Part shown: piece after piece, positions 45,270 to 57,025 of the stretch
Position numbering within the stretch: the first letter of the stretch is position 1
Layout of the letters: each line of letters begins with the position of its first letter
Source: Dama dama
Taxonomy: Eukaryota; Chordata; Mammalia; Artiodactyla; Cervidae
Reading direction: 5' to 3'
NCBI RefSeq assembly: GCF_033118175.1
Contig: NC_083701.1
Coordinates: 68,037,001 to 68,101,000 of the forward strand
DNA: 64,000 nucleotides
Position numbers and translations under genes: made by a program
Notes under the pieces: model-generated
What the model was told of the DNA's origin: nothing
The model's input: the letters and a program-made list of their open reading frames with translations, nothing else
Database searches by the model: none

Positions 45270-45725
45270 AAGACATTACACGGAGTGAAAAAAGTCAGTT
45301 TCAAAGGATTATAAACTGTACAGTTCCATTTATATAAAGTTCTCAAAATGAAAAAATTAGACAGGTAGAGAGCAGATCAGTGGATGTTCAGATTTAAGAG
45401 AAGGTGGAAGGGATGTGAGACTATAAGAGGCAGCATGAGGGAGTTCCTTCATGGTGATGGAACAAGGCTGTAATGCTGGTTATATGAACCTACACTTGAG
45501 ATAAATGTCATAGATTTATACATAAATACCTTAAAATATGAGTGCATGCAAAAACTTGTGAAATCTGTTCTTTATTTGATAGTATCATGCCAATCAACTC
45601 CTTCCATAATCCATTCTGCTGTTTAATAAGTCTCCACTGGGGAAAGTTGAACATAGGTATTCGTGAACTCTCTGTACTATTTTTGAAACTGATGATTCTA
45701 TAATTATTTTAAAATGAAAATTATT

Positions 45726-48518
45726 TCAAATTTTAAAACTGTAGTATATGTATACATTTTAAAACTTAATGGACATGTTAACAACAGACAAGTCACAGAA
45801 AAAAGAGAATTGATCTGAAAGACTGATCTGAGGAAATCACCCAAAGCCCATCAACCCAGGAAGATAAAGAGAAGAAAAGTACAAAAACATTGAGACATGG
45901 AGGACAAAGAGGTGTTCCACATAAGTCTAATGGGAATTGCAGATAGGGAAAACAGAGAAAATGTAGGAAAGAAGCTATTTGAATAGATTGTGCTGAGTTT
46001 ACAAAACTGATGAAAGACATGAGTCTATAGATTCAAAAAAGCCCAACAACTTGCAAACTTTGTAAATAACAATACACTCACCCTCAGACATACTGTAATC
46101 AAACTATAGAATACCAAAGGAAAAGATATTTTTTAAACAACAACAGGCACGGTTCACTTTATCTGTTGCTAATCATTATTTTAGTTTCACCGAAAAACAA
46201 ACTGCCTGGTACTTTCTCTTGTATTTACATTTGAAATCTGCTATCCAAATATACCAGTAACTCAGAATATCTACAGTTTATTACTTTGGGGAAAAAATTA
46301 AAAACACTCTGCACTGCCTAAACTTTTGTGCAATCCCAGTAGTAAGAGCTGAGTAAATCTGACAGGCACATGGTCCTTGCTGGCCAAGAACCAACCAACA
46401 GGCTGTAAGTCTGCTTTAATTTCACTCAACTTGTTTTCACTGCTATAAATAGTGAATAAATCAAACCCACCCTTCCTTCCAACTCAGTCTGCAGCACAAT
46501 GACAGCTCAGTGTAAATACCCTTCAATTAATTTGTTGGGCACTCAGAGGGTACAGGTTTAGCTCCACATATCCCTTCTACCTGGGCTACCAGGCTCTGAC
46601 TCTGAACTGGGAAACTGAGTGAAGAGAAAAACCATGTAGCTCTTTTTTTCTTCTTCTTCCTCTTCTCCCTTTCCTATTTTAAAAAAATTTTCTCCCCTCT
46701 CCAACCCCACCCCTTCTTCTTCATCTCTTTTACCTAGTGAACATGAAACTTCTCTGTGAATCAGGCAATTTCATTCAAAATGGGGTGATTTACAATATAG
46801 GGCAATGGGCTGTTTCTGACTCTTCTATAAAGCTCTTAAATCTCTGAGTCTTGTTTTTACCCATCTCTAAAATGGTGCAAAAATAAAACCCTATAATACT
46901 GCTTATGTCAGAAGAAATACAGTGTTACAGCCCAACACTTCACAAACATGTTTTACCATTGTGTTCCACTGCAACATAAGCTGTAGTGGAAATGAAAATC
47001 ATTTAACTTTTTAATATATTTTTCAACTGACACTTGATTAATATGTCAAGTTGACAATAAAAAGACAATCCTTAAGGATTCATTGGGACACTGTGGGAGG
47101 ATCATTTATCTCTTCCTGTTTGATATTTGGTGAAAGAGTGAAGGGTGAGGGGCCATTTCCTTTGGAGTTGGCCGAAAGTAGGATTATATACATGGAGCAA
47201 ATTCTTAAAGAATGAGAGTCATATGGAAAATCTACTTACAATTTCCTCATTTGGGGGATTTCCATGACTCTCCCCCATTGGAAACTTTCTCCATTTTTTA
47301 CACCGTCCATGGCTTTGATGGACTCTGACAAGTGTGTTTCTATAAACAACAGTTAAAAATGGGACATATTGTGAACTTCTCAGTTCTCGGAGTAGGAATA
47401 ACCAGAAAGAACTATGTAGGAAAGAAGGCTGTATCATCTCTGCCCGTATCAAGATCTCCTCATGCACACGGATGGAAAGGGTCCTCAGCTTGTCCTCTCG
47501 GATCTGGAATGGGGTTCCACTCTGTTTCCAGAGGATCTGCACGAGGGGGTCATGTTGATGTCATGCAAATATGATTCAGTCTCTGGTCACAGGTCATCTT
47601 GATGCCTTCGTGGCTTATTTTTAATTAAGAAAAATTCACAGTACAGACATATGCAAGATTTTTACTTAATTTTTATACTTATTGGTGCTCAACTCTACAG
47701 TTTTTCATCTCTTACTCAACAGGCTACTCTCCTTCTGTCTCTCTTCATTCTCTCTTCTTTGTTCTCTCATCATTTACTTAAAGTGCTGACTTTCAAAAAA
47801 TTCTGTTCAATGGAAACAATGAGAAAATGGAAAATCGCTGCCATGTTCAGGCTGGCAAACTTTGGCAATATTAAATAATTATACATATGTTTAACCATCA
47901 CTATACATTATACCAGAAGTCCACAGTTGGCTAATATCACACTAATTTTGAAAAGTAAACATTTTAGCAATAAATGTTCCAAGGTGACATGGAAGTATTT
48001 TCATTCCTAAAATTTCCTATACAGATGTTATACATAGAGTTAGTATGCATAGAGATTCTCTTGTTCCAGATAATAAATTATTCCACCAGGTTATATCCTT
48101 CATGTACAGAAACCTCCAGGCTCTGTTTGCTTCAACATTCCCTGCAGCTGTTACTTAGATTTTTGCTACATAATTACTGTTTATTCAAAATCTCTCACTT
48201 GTTAGGGGATTTACCCACAGAGCTCTCACATTTAGCTTTCAAAACGTTATGATTTTTAAGCATTTTGTTTTTTATGCTAAATGCTGAAGGTGGCTTTTAG
48301 CCCTAACCAAAATATTTGCATGTTGCTAATTACACTTCTGTGAACCATCAAAATAAAGTCTGTAGAAGAATACATGGAAAATGTACATCAAAGTTCGTTA
48401 TTGCAATTTCAAATCTTTTGGAACAAAGAACCTTAAAACATGAGAAAGTACAAATACAGGCACCCTCTTGCTTATGAACAGTAACAGGAAAAACAGCTGA
48501 GAAGTATTGAGTGCTTCC
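45726..48518. other. unassigned; long repeat-poor stretch
   Basis: About 2.8 kb with no clear repeat. A pyrimidine tract lies at about 46,641-46,740. A 107-codon minus frame (47,219-47,542) and an 80-codon plus frame overlap each other, and neither is recognisable. Confidence 0.35.
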
Positions 48519-48740
48519 TGCGGGGCCAGGCCTTTTCTGAGTACCTTCCATACTTAATCTTTAATTAACCACATGAGGTAGCTGGTATTATCAGCCCATT
48601 GAACAGATGAGAAAATTGAAACCTGGAGGGGATACGTCAGTTGCCCAAGGCCCCTCAGTTAGTAAGTGATGCTGTCTGAATTTAAATCCAGGCATTCTGA
48701 CTGCAGTGCCCATGCTTGATTCACTACACGATGCTCTCCT
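48519..48740 (-). repeat. MIR SINE relic
   Basis: 'gagtaccttccatacttaat', 'ccacatgaggtagctggtat', 'acagatgagaaaattgaaac' and 'ttgcccaaggcccctcagtt' are reversed MIR in correct order. Confidence 0.85.
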
Positions 48741-49088
48741 TATGAGGAAACTTCTCCACGTTGGTATATATATTTTAAATTCAGCATCCTCTGTACTAGA
48801 AAAAAGAGAAAGAAGAAAGGCAGGAGCTTCCTCCTACTGCCCTGATTCTGGTCCCCCTTTCAATACACCACTCCCTACGCCTCCCCACTACACCCTCTAC
48901 CCTGACAAGAAATGGGAGAAGCCCCCAGAGGGCATCCAGTTCCATAACAGTTGCTTTTCCTCTTAAAATTTATTTAAAACATCTAGACTCTGTCTTCTAG
49001 AAGTTGGCAATCCAAATAAACAATATGAAGAGGCATATAGTTTAAAATTTAAGAAAACAATATAAGAAGGCAAATATAAAAAAACATG
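48741..49088. other. unassigned non-coding sequence
   Basis: Nothing recognised. Confidence 0.35.
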
Positions 49089-49217
49089 AAAGTGAAAGTG
49101 AAGTCGCTCAGTCGTGTCCGACTCTTTGAAACCCCATGGACTGTAGCCTACCAGGCTCCTCTGTCCATGGGATTTTCCAGGCAAGAGTGCTGGAGTGGGT
49201 TGTCATTGTCTTCTCTA
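49089..49217 (-). mobile_element. Bov-A SINE fragment
   Basis: 'gtgaagtcgctcagtcgtgt' to 'caagagtgctggagtgggtt', reverse orientation, without a tRNA-related head. Confidence 0.88.
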
Positions 49218-49275
49218 CATAAATTAATATAACATTGCAAATCAACTCTCCTTCAATAAAATTAAAAAAAAGAAA
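49218..49275 (+). mobile_element. L1 3' tail scrap
   Basis: 'cattgcaaatcaactctcct' and 'tcaataaaattaaaaaaaag' match the end of an artiodactyl L1. Confidence 0.6.
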
Positions 49276-49456
49276 AAGAAAGAAATGCCAGATGGCCAAG
49301 TTACAAGGGAGATCTGCGTGAGCAGCCTGGTAAGGATAAGACCACGTTGCAAGGGTTTAATTGAGACTGCAAAGGTCGGAAGTGATTCTGCTGCCCTCTG
49401 CTGCTGGACTTGATTTAATTAATTAAGTAGGACAAACAGAAACATTTACTTGACAG

Positions 49457-49645
49457 TTGTTTAGTTGCTAAGTCATGTCTGACTCTTTAACCCACCAGGC
49501 TCCTCTGTTCATGGGATTTCCCAGGCAAGAATACTAGAGTGGGTTGCCTTTTCCTGCTCCAGGGGGTCTTCCCGACCCAAGGATTGAACCCACGTCTCCT
49601 GCATCGGCAGGTGGATTCTTTACGACGGAGCCATCAGGGAAGCCT
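49457..49645 (-). mobile_element. Bov-tA SINE with internal deletion
   Basis: Reverse SINE from 'ttgtttagttgctaagtcat' to 'gacggagccatcagggaagc'. The segment between 'gactcttt' and 'cccaccaggctcc' is about 20 bp shorter than usual. Confidence 0.9.
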
Positions 49646-49795
49646 ATTTGCTTAACTACCAGCCATGAACTAGATGCTTCGTGCTGTTTAAATTACTTTT
49701 CACCAGTCTTGTGAAGAAAACATCTTTCCTTATTTTAGTTTTTTAGTATCCATTACTACATAATATACAGTTTAAATGGAGTTCAGGGAGGTACT

Positions 49796-49865
49796 GCCTG
49801 GTGGGCTACAGTTCATGGGGTCGCAAAGAGTCAAACTCCACTGAACGACTAACACTTTCACTTTT
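49796..49865 (+). mobile_element. Bov-tA SINE, last 70 bp
   Basis: 'tgcctggtgggctacagttc' to 'tgaacgactaacactttcac'. Severely 5'-truncated. Confidence 0.85.
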
Positions 49866-49914
49866 TCAGAGAAGTACTGTAACTTGCATAAAGACACACA
49901 GTGAGCCAAGTTAC

Positions 49915-50040
49915 TAGACTATAAGTTTCACAAGGGTAGGACCCATGAGTTCCATTCATTGTCATTTATGCCTACATAGATAGCAATGCTGGGCATACAG
50001 GATAGGATGATTTTTCGAATGAATGAATCAAGTTCGGTGG
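49915..50040 (+). repeat. L2 3' end relic
   Basis: 'agactataagtttcacaagg' and 'gaatgaatgaatcaag' are typical of the L2 tail. Confidence 0.55.
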
Positions 50041-50154
50041 CAAAGTTAGGTCTAATTCCAAAGCCCATAAGCCTTCCAGATATCCACTGCTGCCTCTCAA
50101 ACACTCTTGTTCCAACAGAAGAGACTGTGCTATTGCCAGTTTTGCAACTGAAGA

Positions 50155-50205
50155 AAGCTCGCGTGGAGCCATGAAGACCCAGAGCAGCCAAAAATAAATA
50201 AATAA
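50155..50205 (+). mobile_element. CHR-type SINE 3' end
   Basis: 'gtggagccatgaagacccag' followed by 'gccaaaaataaataaataaa'. Confidence 0.5.
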
Positions 50206-51798
50206 ATCTTTTTATAAAGTGCTTAAGAAACAAGAGTGAAGAAGCTGAGACTGAGAGACATTATTTCTAAATAGAAGTATATGATTATAACCTCACTTTG
50301 CAAATTACCCAGCCGATAAACCAATCAAACAAGTCAGTCAAAGCTAAATTCATCATGTGTACATCAAAACTGACAAGTAAGTAAATGTGTATGAATTTTA
50401 AGAAATGTATTTTAGGAGAGGAAGTGCCCCTCATCCATCCCAAAACTCATTCTTGGGCCAAATTGTCTCAAATTACAGGGGACAACTTTTCAGAATTTTT
50501 TTAAGAGAAAATTATTTTCCTAAGGTGACATTTCTCATATAAATTTCAGAAGATAAATTCATGGCAAACAGTGGTCATATATTTTAAACTAATTATTAGA
50601 AGTTGAAAGGGAAGAGATTCAAATATAACTTATATAAGTTGTACTTTCTAAGTCTTTCTAAAAACACTTGGAAAAGACATTTCATTATAAGAAAAAGGTC
50701 TGAACCACAGCAATCCATGTGTTTCTGTCATGGGGGGAGGGGACAGACATCATCCTGATAGTCACCTTCTTCCAAGTACAGCTGGGAGCTGGGAGGCTGT
50801 ATAGTTCATTCACAAGCATTGTAGATGGAAATAAATTTCAAGTCTGCCTATTAACTAAATGCAAGTCTGGAAAATCAGCTGGACCTTCTAAATATCAGTT
50901 TTTCCATGTGTAATGTAGGGTTTAAAGTGCCTGGTCCACTTGATTGACAAAGTTGTAGGCAACACAAATATAAAACTGGTAAGAACGATCAAAGCATTAT
51001 ACAAATGCAGGGTCATCCACATTATCTCGTTCCTAAAAGATACTTCTCATCCAATCCCATCCAAAGGGAAGAGCAATCTTCAAGGAGTCATGTTGCTGTT
51101 GGGTTTTCTCTGTGCCATCATCTTACAGAAATACAGAATTGACCGGCTGTTCAAGAAGTCTCCAAGCCAAGCTGCCTTTAAGCACCTTGCGGGGGGAAAT
51201 ATGGTCTTCTCTCATCTAGAGTTGCAGATGTCTGCCTTTTGGAAGCTTCTAGATGGTCCTGAGGTTTTGAACTTCCATGAAGCTTCTAGAATCATATATC
51301 CCCTATAGATATGAGTATATGATTTCCAATTCTGAGGTGGAAAACCCGCATTAGCATCTTTCCCAAAGTAAAATCCAAGGAAGCTGTGGTCAGGATCAGC
51401 TTTGGGAGGCCCCTGAGACTTTGCACTGTGGCTCTTTCCAGAGGTTGAGCCTAGACATCAGCGCTCTCCCTCTGGGCCCCATCTGGGCTAAAGAGGTGGT
51501 TGGGACTGGGCCTGACTCTCAGGAAGCCGGCTGCTTACTCCCGGCCCAGCCCTGGGCTGCTGCTGTGTCTCGGGCTGCTAGTGGCAGCTCTGCAGCTTTG
51601 TGAGGAGGTGGGTAATGATTGCCGGCCAGGGTGTCCCTATCGGGACACCCCGTGAATGGCTCTAAGTGCAAATGGAGATGTTTGAGGGTGTGTAGGAGAA
51701 GACAGGTAGAATGCAGACAGAGTCACATTTGAGGGTTACCTGGAATAAGGTAACAGAGGGCAGTGGAGATGTTTGCCAACAGAAACTATTAAGTCACC
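50206..51798. other. unassigned; small hairpin at 51,629-51,650
   Basis: Gene-poor and without clear repeats. GGGTGTCCC-TATC-GGGACACCC (51,629-51,650) is an exact 9-bp inverted repeat. A 122-codon frame at 50,940-51,308 is not recognisable. Confidence 0.35.
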
Positions 51799-51930
51799 AT
51801 ATATCTATTCAGCACTTCTTATGTGCCAGGAACTTTAAATACATCACCTCATTTAATCTTCCTAAGAATTAATCCTTCTGGGTAGAGATCATGGTACTTC
51901 TTCTACAGATGAGTAAATGGAGGTGCAGAG
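51799..51930 (-). repeat. MIR SINE relic
   Basis: 'cagcacttcttatgtgccag', 'catcacctcatttaatcttc' and 'ctacagatgagtaaatggag' match reversed MIR. A second scrap may lie at 52,145-52,195 ('gtgtgccgggcacaatgtca'). Confidence 0.8.
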
Positions 51931-52500
51931 TCTCATTTCCACAAAAGATTTATCCACCACCCATCTTTTTTCAGACACTGTGAATATAAATAGTGACAAA
52001 TACAGAGCATTATTTTTGAAGAACTAATAGCCAAGAGGAGGTCAAATATCTTGCCCAGGACAATGTCCCTGACAGGATTTAAGAGTCGGAATTTAAGTAT
52101 GGATCTGTATGCTGAAAGCTTCATTTATTTGATTAATGCGGTCCAGAGGCAGATATTGAGCACATACTGTGTGCCGGGCACAATGTCAGGGCCAGAGCAG
52201 CTGAACTCATAAGTCAGATCGGACAGAGTGGGTTCCCAGCTTCACGGAGCGTAACCCCTGTGCCGCCCGGGGAACCGCTCAGGAGCTCAGAGCGGCTGTC
52301 CTCGCCTCCCACCGAAGCCTGCCCCCAGATTTTAGGCTGGTCTCTGGGGTCCCAGTTCACGCTGGTTATGTCAGGCACCAGGGTGGGGACATTTCTAGCT
52401 GATTTTTCTTTCCACTTTCGGACAGAGATATTTTCTTTGAGAAAACGCCGGTTCTGGACAGACGAGATCGTTCCTAAGTGAGAGGAACACAAGTAAGTAA

Positions 52501-52920
52501 ATGAAATAAAATGAAAGAGACGGAGACCCCCTATGTCCCAAGCCGGTTCCCGGTGAGGCGCATGCAGCCTCTGGGCCTCTATGACACACATCCTCTGGGC
52601 TGAAGGTAGCAGAGGGGCCCTCTGTCCTGGGGCTGCGTCAGTGGCCACGCGGGAGCCACGCACAGCCCCGAGCTGCCGGCTGCCCACGCTCCACGCGGGC
52701 TCCGATCGCGGTCCTCCGGCCGCGTTAGCAGGATGGGAGGGGTGTGTGTACGCCTGAGGAAGTGCGATTGCCACCGCGGGGAGCCGAGCCCTCTGCGCAC
52801 ACGCCCGCTCCCCGCTGAAATCCGCGGGGTTTGCAGCCCCCCAGCTCCATCTGTTGACTGTTCCCGGCAACTGTCGTCGCCTCTCCGGAGCCTTCTCAGC
52901 GTCCCAGGGGCTCTGATTGA
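52501..52920. promoter_or_regulatory. CpG island, possible promoter
   Basis: By hand count there are 26 CpG in the 240 bp at 52,621-52,860, and GC there is well above the window's average. That is close to the number expected from base composition, whereas the rest of the window is strongly CpG-depleted. CpG-rich text begins more weakly near 52,240. An ETS-like 'gaggaagtg' (52,756-52,764) lies inside. No first exon can be proved. A 218-codon minus frame (52,214-52,870) across it is best explained by composition. Confidence 0.7.
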
Positions 52921-53084
52921 TTCTTTCTTCTAATTTCCTTCAGCTTTTGACTTCAGTGTTAATCGTAGGATTAAGCTTTGTGTGACTAACCCTTGCACTG
53001 CCGGACGGTAATTTTGTGTTGGTTCCTAGTATTCAGGAAGGAAATTGTCTCTGCCATTCTTTCTTTAAAAAAAAACAAACAATT

Positions 53085-53515
53085 TTGTTGTATGGTTGAT
53101 TTGCACTGTTGTGTTAATTTCTGCCGCAAAGCAAAGCTACTCAGTTACACATGTATATTCTTTTTCATCTTCTTTTCCTTTATGATTTTTCACAGGATAT
53201 TGAATAGATCCTCTATGCTGTGCAATAAGATCTTGTTATTTAGCCATCCTCTATATAATGGTTTGTGTCTGCTCATCCCAAACTCCCCATACTCTGTCCC
53301 CACCCTCCACCCCTTGGAACCACAAGTCTATTCTCTACGGCTTCGAGTTTGTTTCTGTTCTGTAGATATGTTCATTTGTGTCATAGTTTAGATTCCGCAT
53401 GTAAACGATATTATATAGTATTTGTCTTTCTCTTTCTGAATTACTTTCCTTAGTGTGGTCATCTCTACTTGCATCCATGTTGCTGCAAACGATGTCATTA
53501 TTTCCTATGCATACC
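53085..53515 (-). mobile_element. L1 3' end, artiodactyl type
   Basis: 'gtatggttgatttgcactgt', 'acaggatattgaatagatcc', 'tttgtctttctctttctgaa' and 'catccatgttgctgcaaacg' are reversed L1 3' UTR and ORF2 end. Confidence 0.85.
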
Positions 53516-54592
53516 ACAGAGGTGGACTGATGTTCGTGGTTCAGGCTCCCAGCAGGAAAGCTGTAGTCATTATCACACCTATTACTTTGGTCATCTTTCC
53601 TGGCTGTCATCTTATCTCCTGGCTTTACCCACCTTTCTGGTGCCCCTACAAAGCCCATTTACACTGTCCTCCGCCCTCAGCATGGCTGTATATTCCTTTC
53701 TTTTCTGAGGTGTGTCTGGGAGATCTCGCTGTAGCACTAAAAAGTTCTCTTTGCTATTTACCTAGCTCTTTTCTGTAATTCTCCCAAGCTTTGTCTGCAT
53801 GTCTCATATCAAGCTACTCAAGTATTTTGACAAACAGATGAATGACTATCTTACCCACCCCAGCCTCTATTTTTCCACTAAAAAAAACATACCAATGATG
53901 AAGATGGAATTTTTCTTAAACTGAATTTAGGTCAAATTTAGCCCTGATAGGGGAAAATTCTTTGTCTATTCCTTGGCACAAAACAAAGTTTAATACATGT
54001 TTATTCCTCTCGTTCCTTGGAAGAAGTCGTTTAGCCTGAACTGTCTTAGAGGCTCTCCATTTTTAGATATGCATGAGCCCAAACTCAAGATGAGAGCTGT
54101 CAGAGTTCTATGCGTGGGCATCTCCACCTTTCCTAAGCAATCCAGTATGGCAGAGCTTGTGAAATAATCAAATTCTGGAACCGACATGGCCCTTCGAGAT
54201 CATCTGCATTGATCCTTAGGCAATTTGAAAGACTTTAAAATAGACTAGTAATGTTAAAAATAAGTGGACAGTGAGATGGTGGTGATTACTGGAAGATCTC
54301 ATCTTAGTTTTTCTCTCAAGCACAATCTCCAGTGATAAACTAACCATACTGAGTAATTGTGCCCAAGAATGATCCCCTTCCCAAGAAATGATCTGCTTCC
54401 CTTGGGTTCATGTCCTTTGATGTATCAGTTGCTTTACAAAAAAAAAAAGCCACTGACTTAGGGTGGTCGTTAAAGAGACACTGCAGGCCCCTGGTGAGAT
54501 CCCATAACTTTTAAACTGGAACGATTCCCTTCAGAAACCACACTACCTAAACCACATACCTAAACACAGGTGTGCCCCCAAACGAGGGGACC
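53516..54592. other. unassigned non-coding sequence
   Basis: No recognised repeat. Frames of 79-107 codons overlap each other without an identifiable product. Confidence 0.35.
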
Positions 54593-54835
54593 TGGCCTGC
54601 AGCAGAGAGGACAGGCTTTGGAGTCAGGCACACGGGGTGTGAGTTCAAAGTCTGGCACAGTCTGGTTGTGGGACCTAGCATCAGGGAAGACAGTCATGCC
54701 TCTGTCCCTCAATTTCCACATCTGCAAAATGGGAGAGTAATACCTTTCACTGGAGATTGCTGGGGAAGTAAAATGACTTCATGTATGCAAAGTGCCTGGT
54801 AGATGATAAACATCAAGTATATGGTATTGATTTCC
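54593..54835 (+). repeat. MIR SINE relic
   Basis: 'aggctttggagtcaggcaca', 'gtgagttcaaagtctggcac', 'caatttccacatctgcaaaa' and 'aagtgcctggtagatgataa' follow MIR for nearly its full length. Confidence 0.85.
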
Positions 54836-55054
54836 TATCATGTCATTGAGAGTGGGAATGCAGACTGTAATTTTTCCTCATGGTGGTCTACACCCACTGA
54901 CATAAACAGCTTTTCTGACAAATATGATACAGAAGGCAAAAGAAAGGCACTTTGCTGTTGTTTTAAATGTTGAATTCCACTTTCCGCTGTGTCACTAGAT
55001 ATGCCTTGTCTTGCTTAGAACTGTATTCACACAATATTTTCTCTTTTAATTTGC

Positions 55055-55225
55055 TATCATATTGTTAGCACCTCTCATGTATTTTATTAGGTGTTTTATA
55101 TGCATTTTTCTTGCTTGAGACTCCCAATAATCTATGGAAGAAGTGTTGTTATTCCAAGATTATAAATAAAGCTCAGTGAAATTAAGTGACTTTTCTGAGG
55201 TGACACAGGCTTGCCAGCCATGAAA
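55055..55225 (-). repeat. MIR SINE relic
   Basis: 'ctcatgtattttattaggtg', 'gagactcccaataatctatg' and 'aagctcagtgaaattaagtg' match reversed MIR. A (TG)n run follows at about 55,250-55,283. Confidence 0.7.
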
Positions 55226-55474
55226 ACCCCTCTGGATTTTGGAGGGTGTATCTATGTGTGTGTGCACATGTGTGGGTGTGTGTAAGGCTGACTTGTTTAT
55301 GTGCATGTCACTGACTACGTTTGGCAGGCATGTACATGAGTTCTTTCTTCCACAATAAAGGTGACTGGTGTTCACCAGATATTTCTTGGATAAGTAAATC
55401 TTCTCTTTCTCTTCGGACCTTACTTGTAATCAGCTCTGTCTGTGATATAGCTAGCAAGGTCCATGGATTGGAGT

Positions 55475-56040
55475 TTTCCCCTCTGGGCAGAGTACTTACT
55501 TTTGTATTTGCTCTGCTAACTATCTGGGATGAAGCAAGGATCATGTATGGTCTCTTCTCACAAGCCTTGTACTGTCTGGCCTGTGTCTCCCCTCCAGCCT
55601 CCAGCCTCCACACTAACTACTCTCCCCCAGGTTCCCTGCATGCTACACTGGGCTTCTTCCAGTTCTTGACAGTGCCATGATTCTGCAGCCTTGGGGTCTT
55701 TATGCATTGCTCCATATTCCTGGAGCATCAGCCCCTTCTACCGACTCTTTGTGCTCCTGCAAAGTCGCTCGGTAGTGTCCAACTCTCTGAGACCCTATGG
55801 ACTATAGCCCACCAGGCTCCTCTGTCCATAGGATTCTCCAGGCAGGAATACTGGACTGGGCTGCCATGCCCTCCTCCAGGGAATCTTCCCAACCCATGGA
55901 TCGAACCCACATTTCCTGCATCTGCTGCACTGCAGGCAGAGTCTTTACTGCTGAGCCACTGGGGAAGCCGGTACCCACTCTTCAAGTCTTAGCTACAATA
56001 GAACTCCCACCAGAAAACCCCCTTGGCCTCTGTTTCAGTT
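55475..56040 (+). repeat. L2 relic, split by a SINE
   Basis: 'tgtactgtctggcctgtg', 'ctccagcctccagcctccac' and 'tgctccatattcctggagc' on the left, and 'cactcttcaagtcttagcta' with 'cccttggcctctgtttcagt' on the right of the SINE, follow L2 order. Confidence 0.65.
55760..55970 (-). mobile_element. Bov-tA SINE
   Basis: Reverse SINE from 'aagtcgctcggtagtgtcca' to 'ttactgctgagccactgggg' and 'aagcc', inserted in the L2 relic. Confidence 0.92.
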
Positions 56041-56664
56041 ATCTTTTGTGCAGAAAAAGCCCCCTCAAAAGTGAGGGGCCTGAAACCACCACCATGCATT
56101 TGCTCATGAGTCTGTAGAGATGGGCGTCATGGGGGAACAGCTCACTTCTGCTTCACGTGGCCTGGACTAGCTCGGCTGAGGGTGGGGACCCCCGGTGGCT
56201 TTACTCACACGTGAGGCACCTCAACTGGCATGCCCAGCTGGGACTCACTCTCTCCCCATGAAATGTCTCTGGCTGGACTTCTTCATGTGGTGGTTGGTTT
56301 CTAAGAGGAGTCCAGACACACGACACAAAGCAGTTATCACATGTGCAGTAGAAGGGAAAGTGGAAGGTGCCAGGCACCCCAAGGGGCATGCTTGGAAGTC
56401 ATGTGTGTCCCTCCTGCCTCTTTCTATTGATCAGAGCAAGCAGGCCCTTTCTACTGATCAGGGCCAGCTCAGACCAAGGTGGAGGGAAAATGGGCTCCAT
56501 TTCCTGAAGCGACAAGCACTGAGAGGGTTGGAAGGAAAAGCTGGTGGCCATCTTTGCAGCAATCTTCCACACCCTCCCAGGCTAGATAGTTCTAATAAAT
56601 AGAGAGCTATTTAGCTATCTATTAGCTATCACTAATAAATAGCACCACCCTCTTCTCTGTAAAG
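56041..56664. other. unassigned; small imperfect repeat at 56,590-56,645
   Basis: 'ctaataaatag' occurs twice around 'agctatttagctatctatta'. A 135-codon frame (56,195-56,602) is not recognisable. Confidence 0.35.
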
Positions 56665-56666
56665 GG

Positions 56667-56858
56667 GCTTCCCTGGTGGCTCAGCTGGCAAAGAATCCAC
56701 CTGCAATGCGGGAGATCTGGGTTTGATCCCTGGGTTGGGAAGATACCCTGGAGAAGGGAAAGGCTACCCACTCCAGAATTCTGGCCTGGAGAATTCCGTG
56801 GACTGTAGAGTCCATGGGGTCGCAAAGAGTCAGACACGACTGGGCGACTTTCACTTCA
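56667..56858 (+). mobile_element. Bov-tA SINE
   Basis: 'gcttccctggtggctcagct' to 'gacacgactgggcgactttc', including 'gggaaaggctacccactcc'. Confidence 0.93.
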
Positions 56859-56929
56859 CTTCTCTTTAAAACTAAGAGCACTAGTAGGCACTTATTCAAT
56901 GTCTGCCTATATTCTCCCATCACCTCTCA

Positions 56930-57025
56930 CACTAGCCTGTAAAATCTATTAGAACAGAAATATTGTCTGTCATGTTCATTGTTAATTATACACATGGAGT
57001 GAATGAATGAATGAGTAGGTGAGCG
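56930..57025 (+). repeat. L2 3' end relic
   Basis: 'aatctattagaacagaaata' and 'gagtgaatgaatgaatgagt' match the L2 tail. Confidence 0.55.

Larger units (their letters stand above)
41641..45725 (+). mobile_element. Old L1M, split by a BovB
   Basis: L1 fragments flank the BovB: 'ggacttgtatctggaatatg' and 'gatctcaaagacatta' on the left, then 'ggagtgaaaaaagtcagttt' and 'acagttccatttatataaag' to the 3' end near 45,725 on the right. The two sides are collinear across the insertion point. Confidence 0.75.

Noticed and set aside
51629..51650. 9-bp hairpin GGGTGTCCC/GGGACACCC as a regulatory stem-loop
   Set aside because: Short perfect inverted repeats of this size occur by chance in 64 kb, and nothing around it supports a role.
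52214..52870. 218-codon minus-strand frame across the CpG island
   Set aside because: Stop-poor because of GC richness. No domain or known protein is seen, and the frame runs into ordinary sequence at its end.
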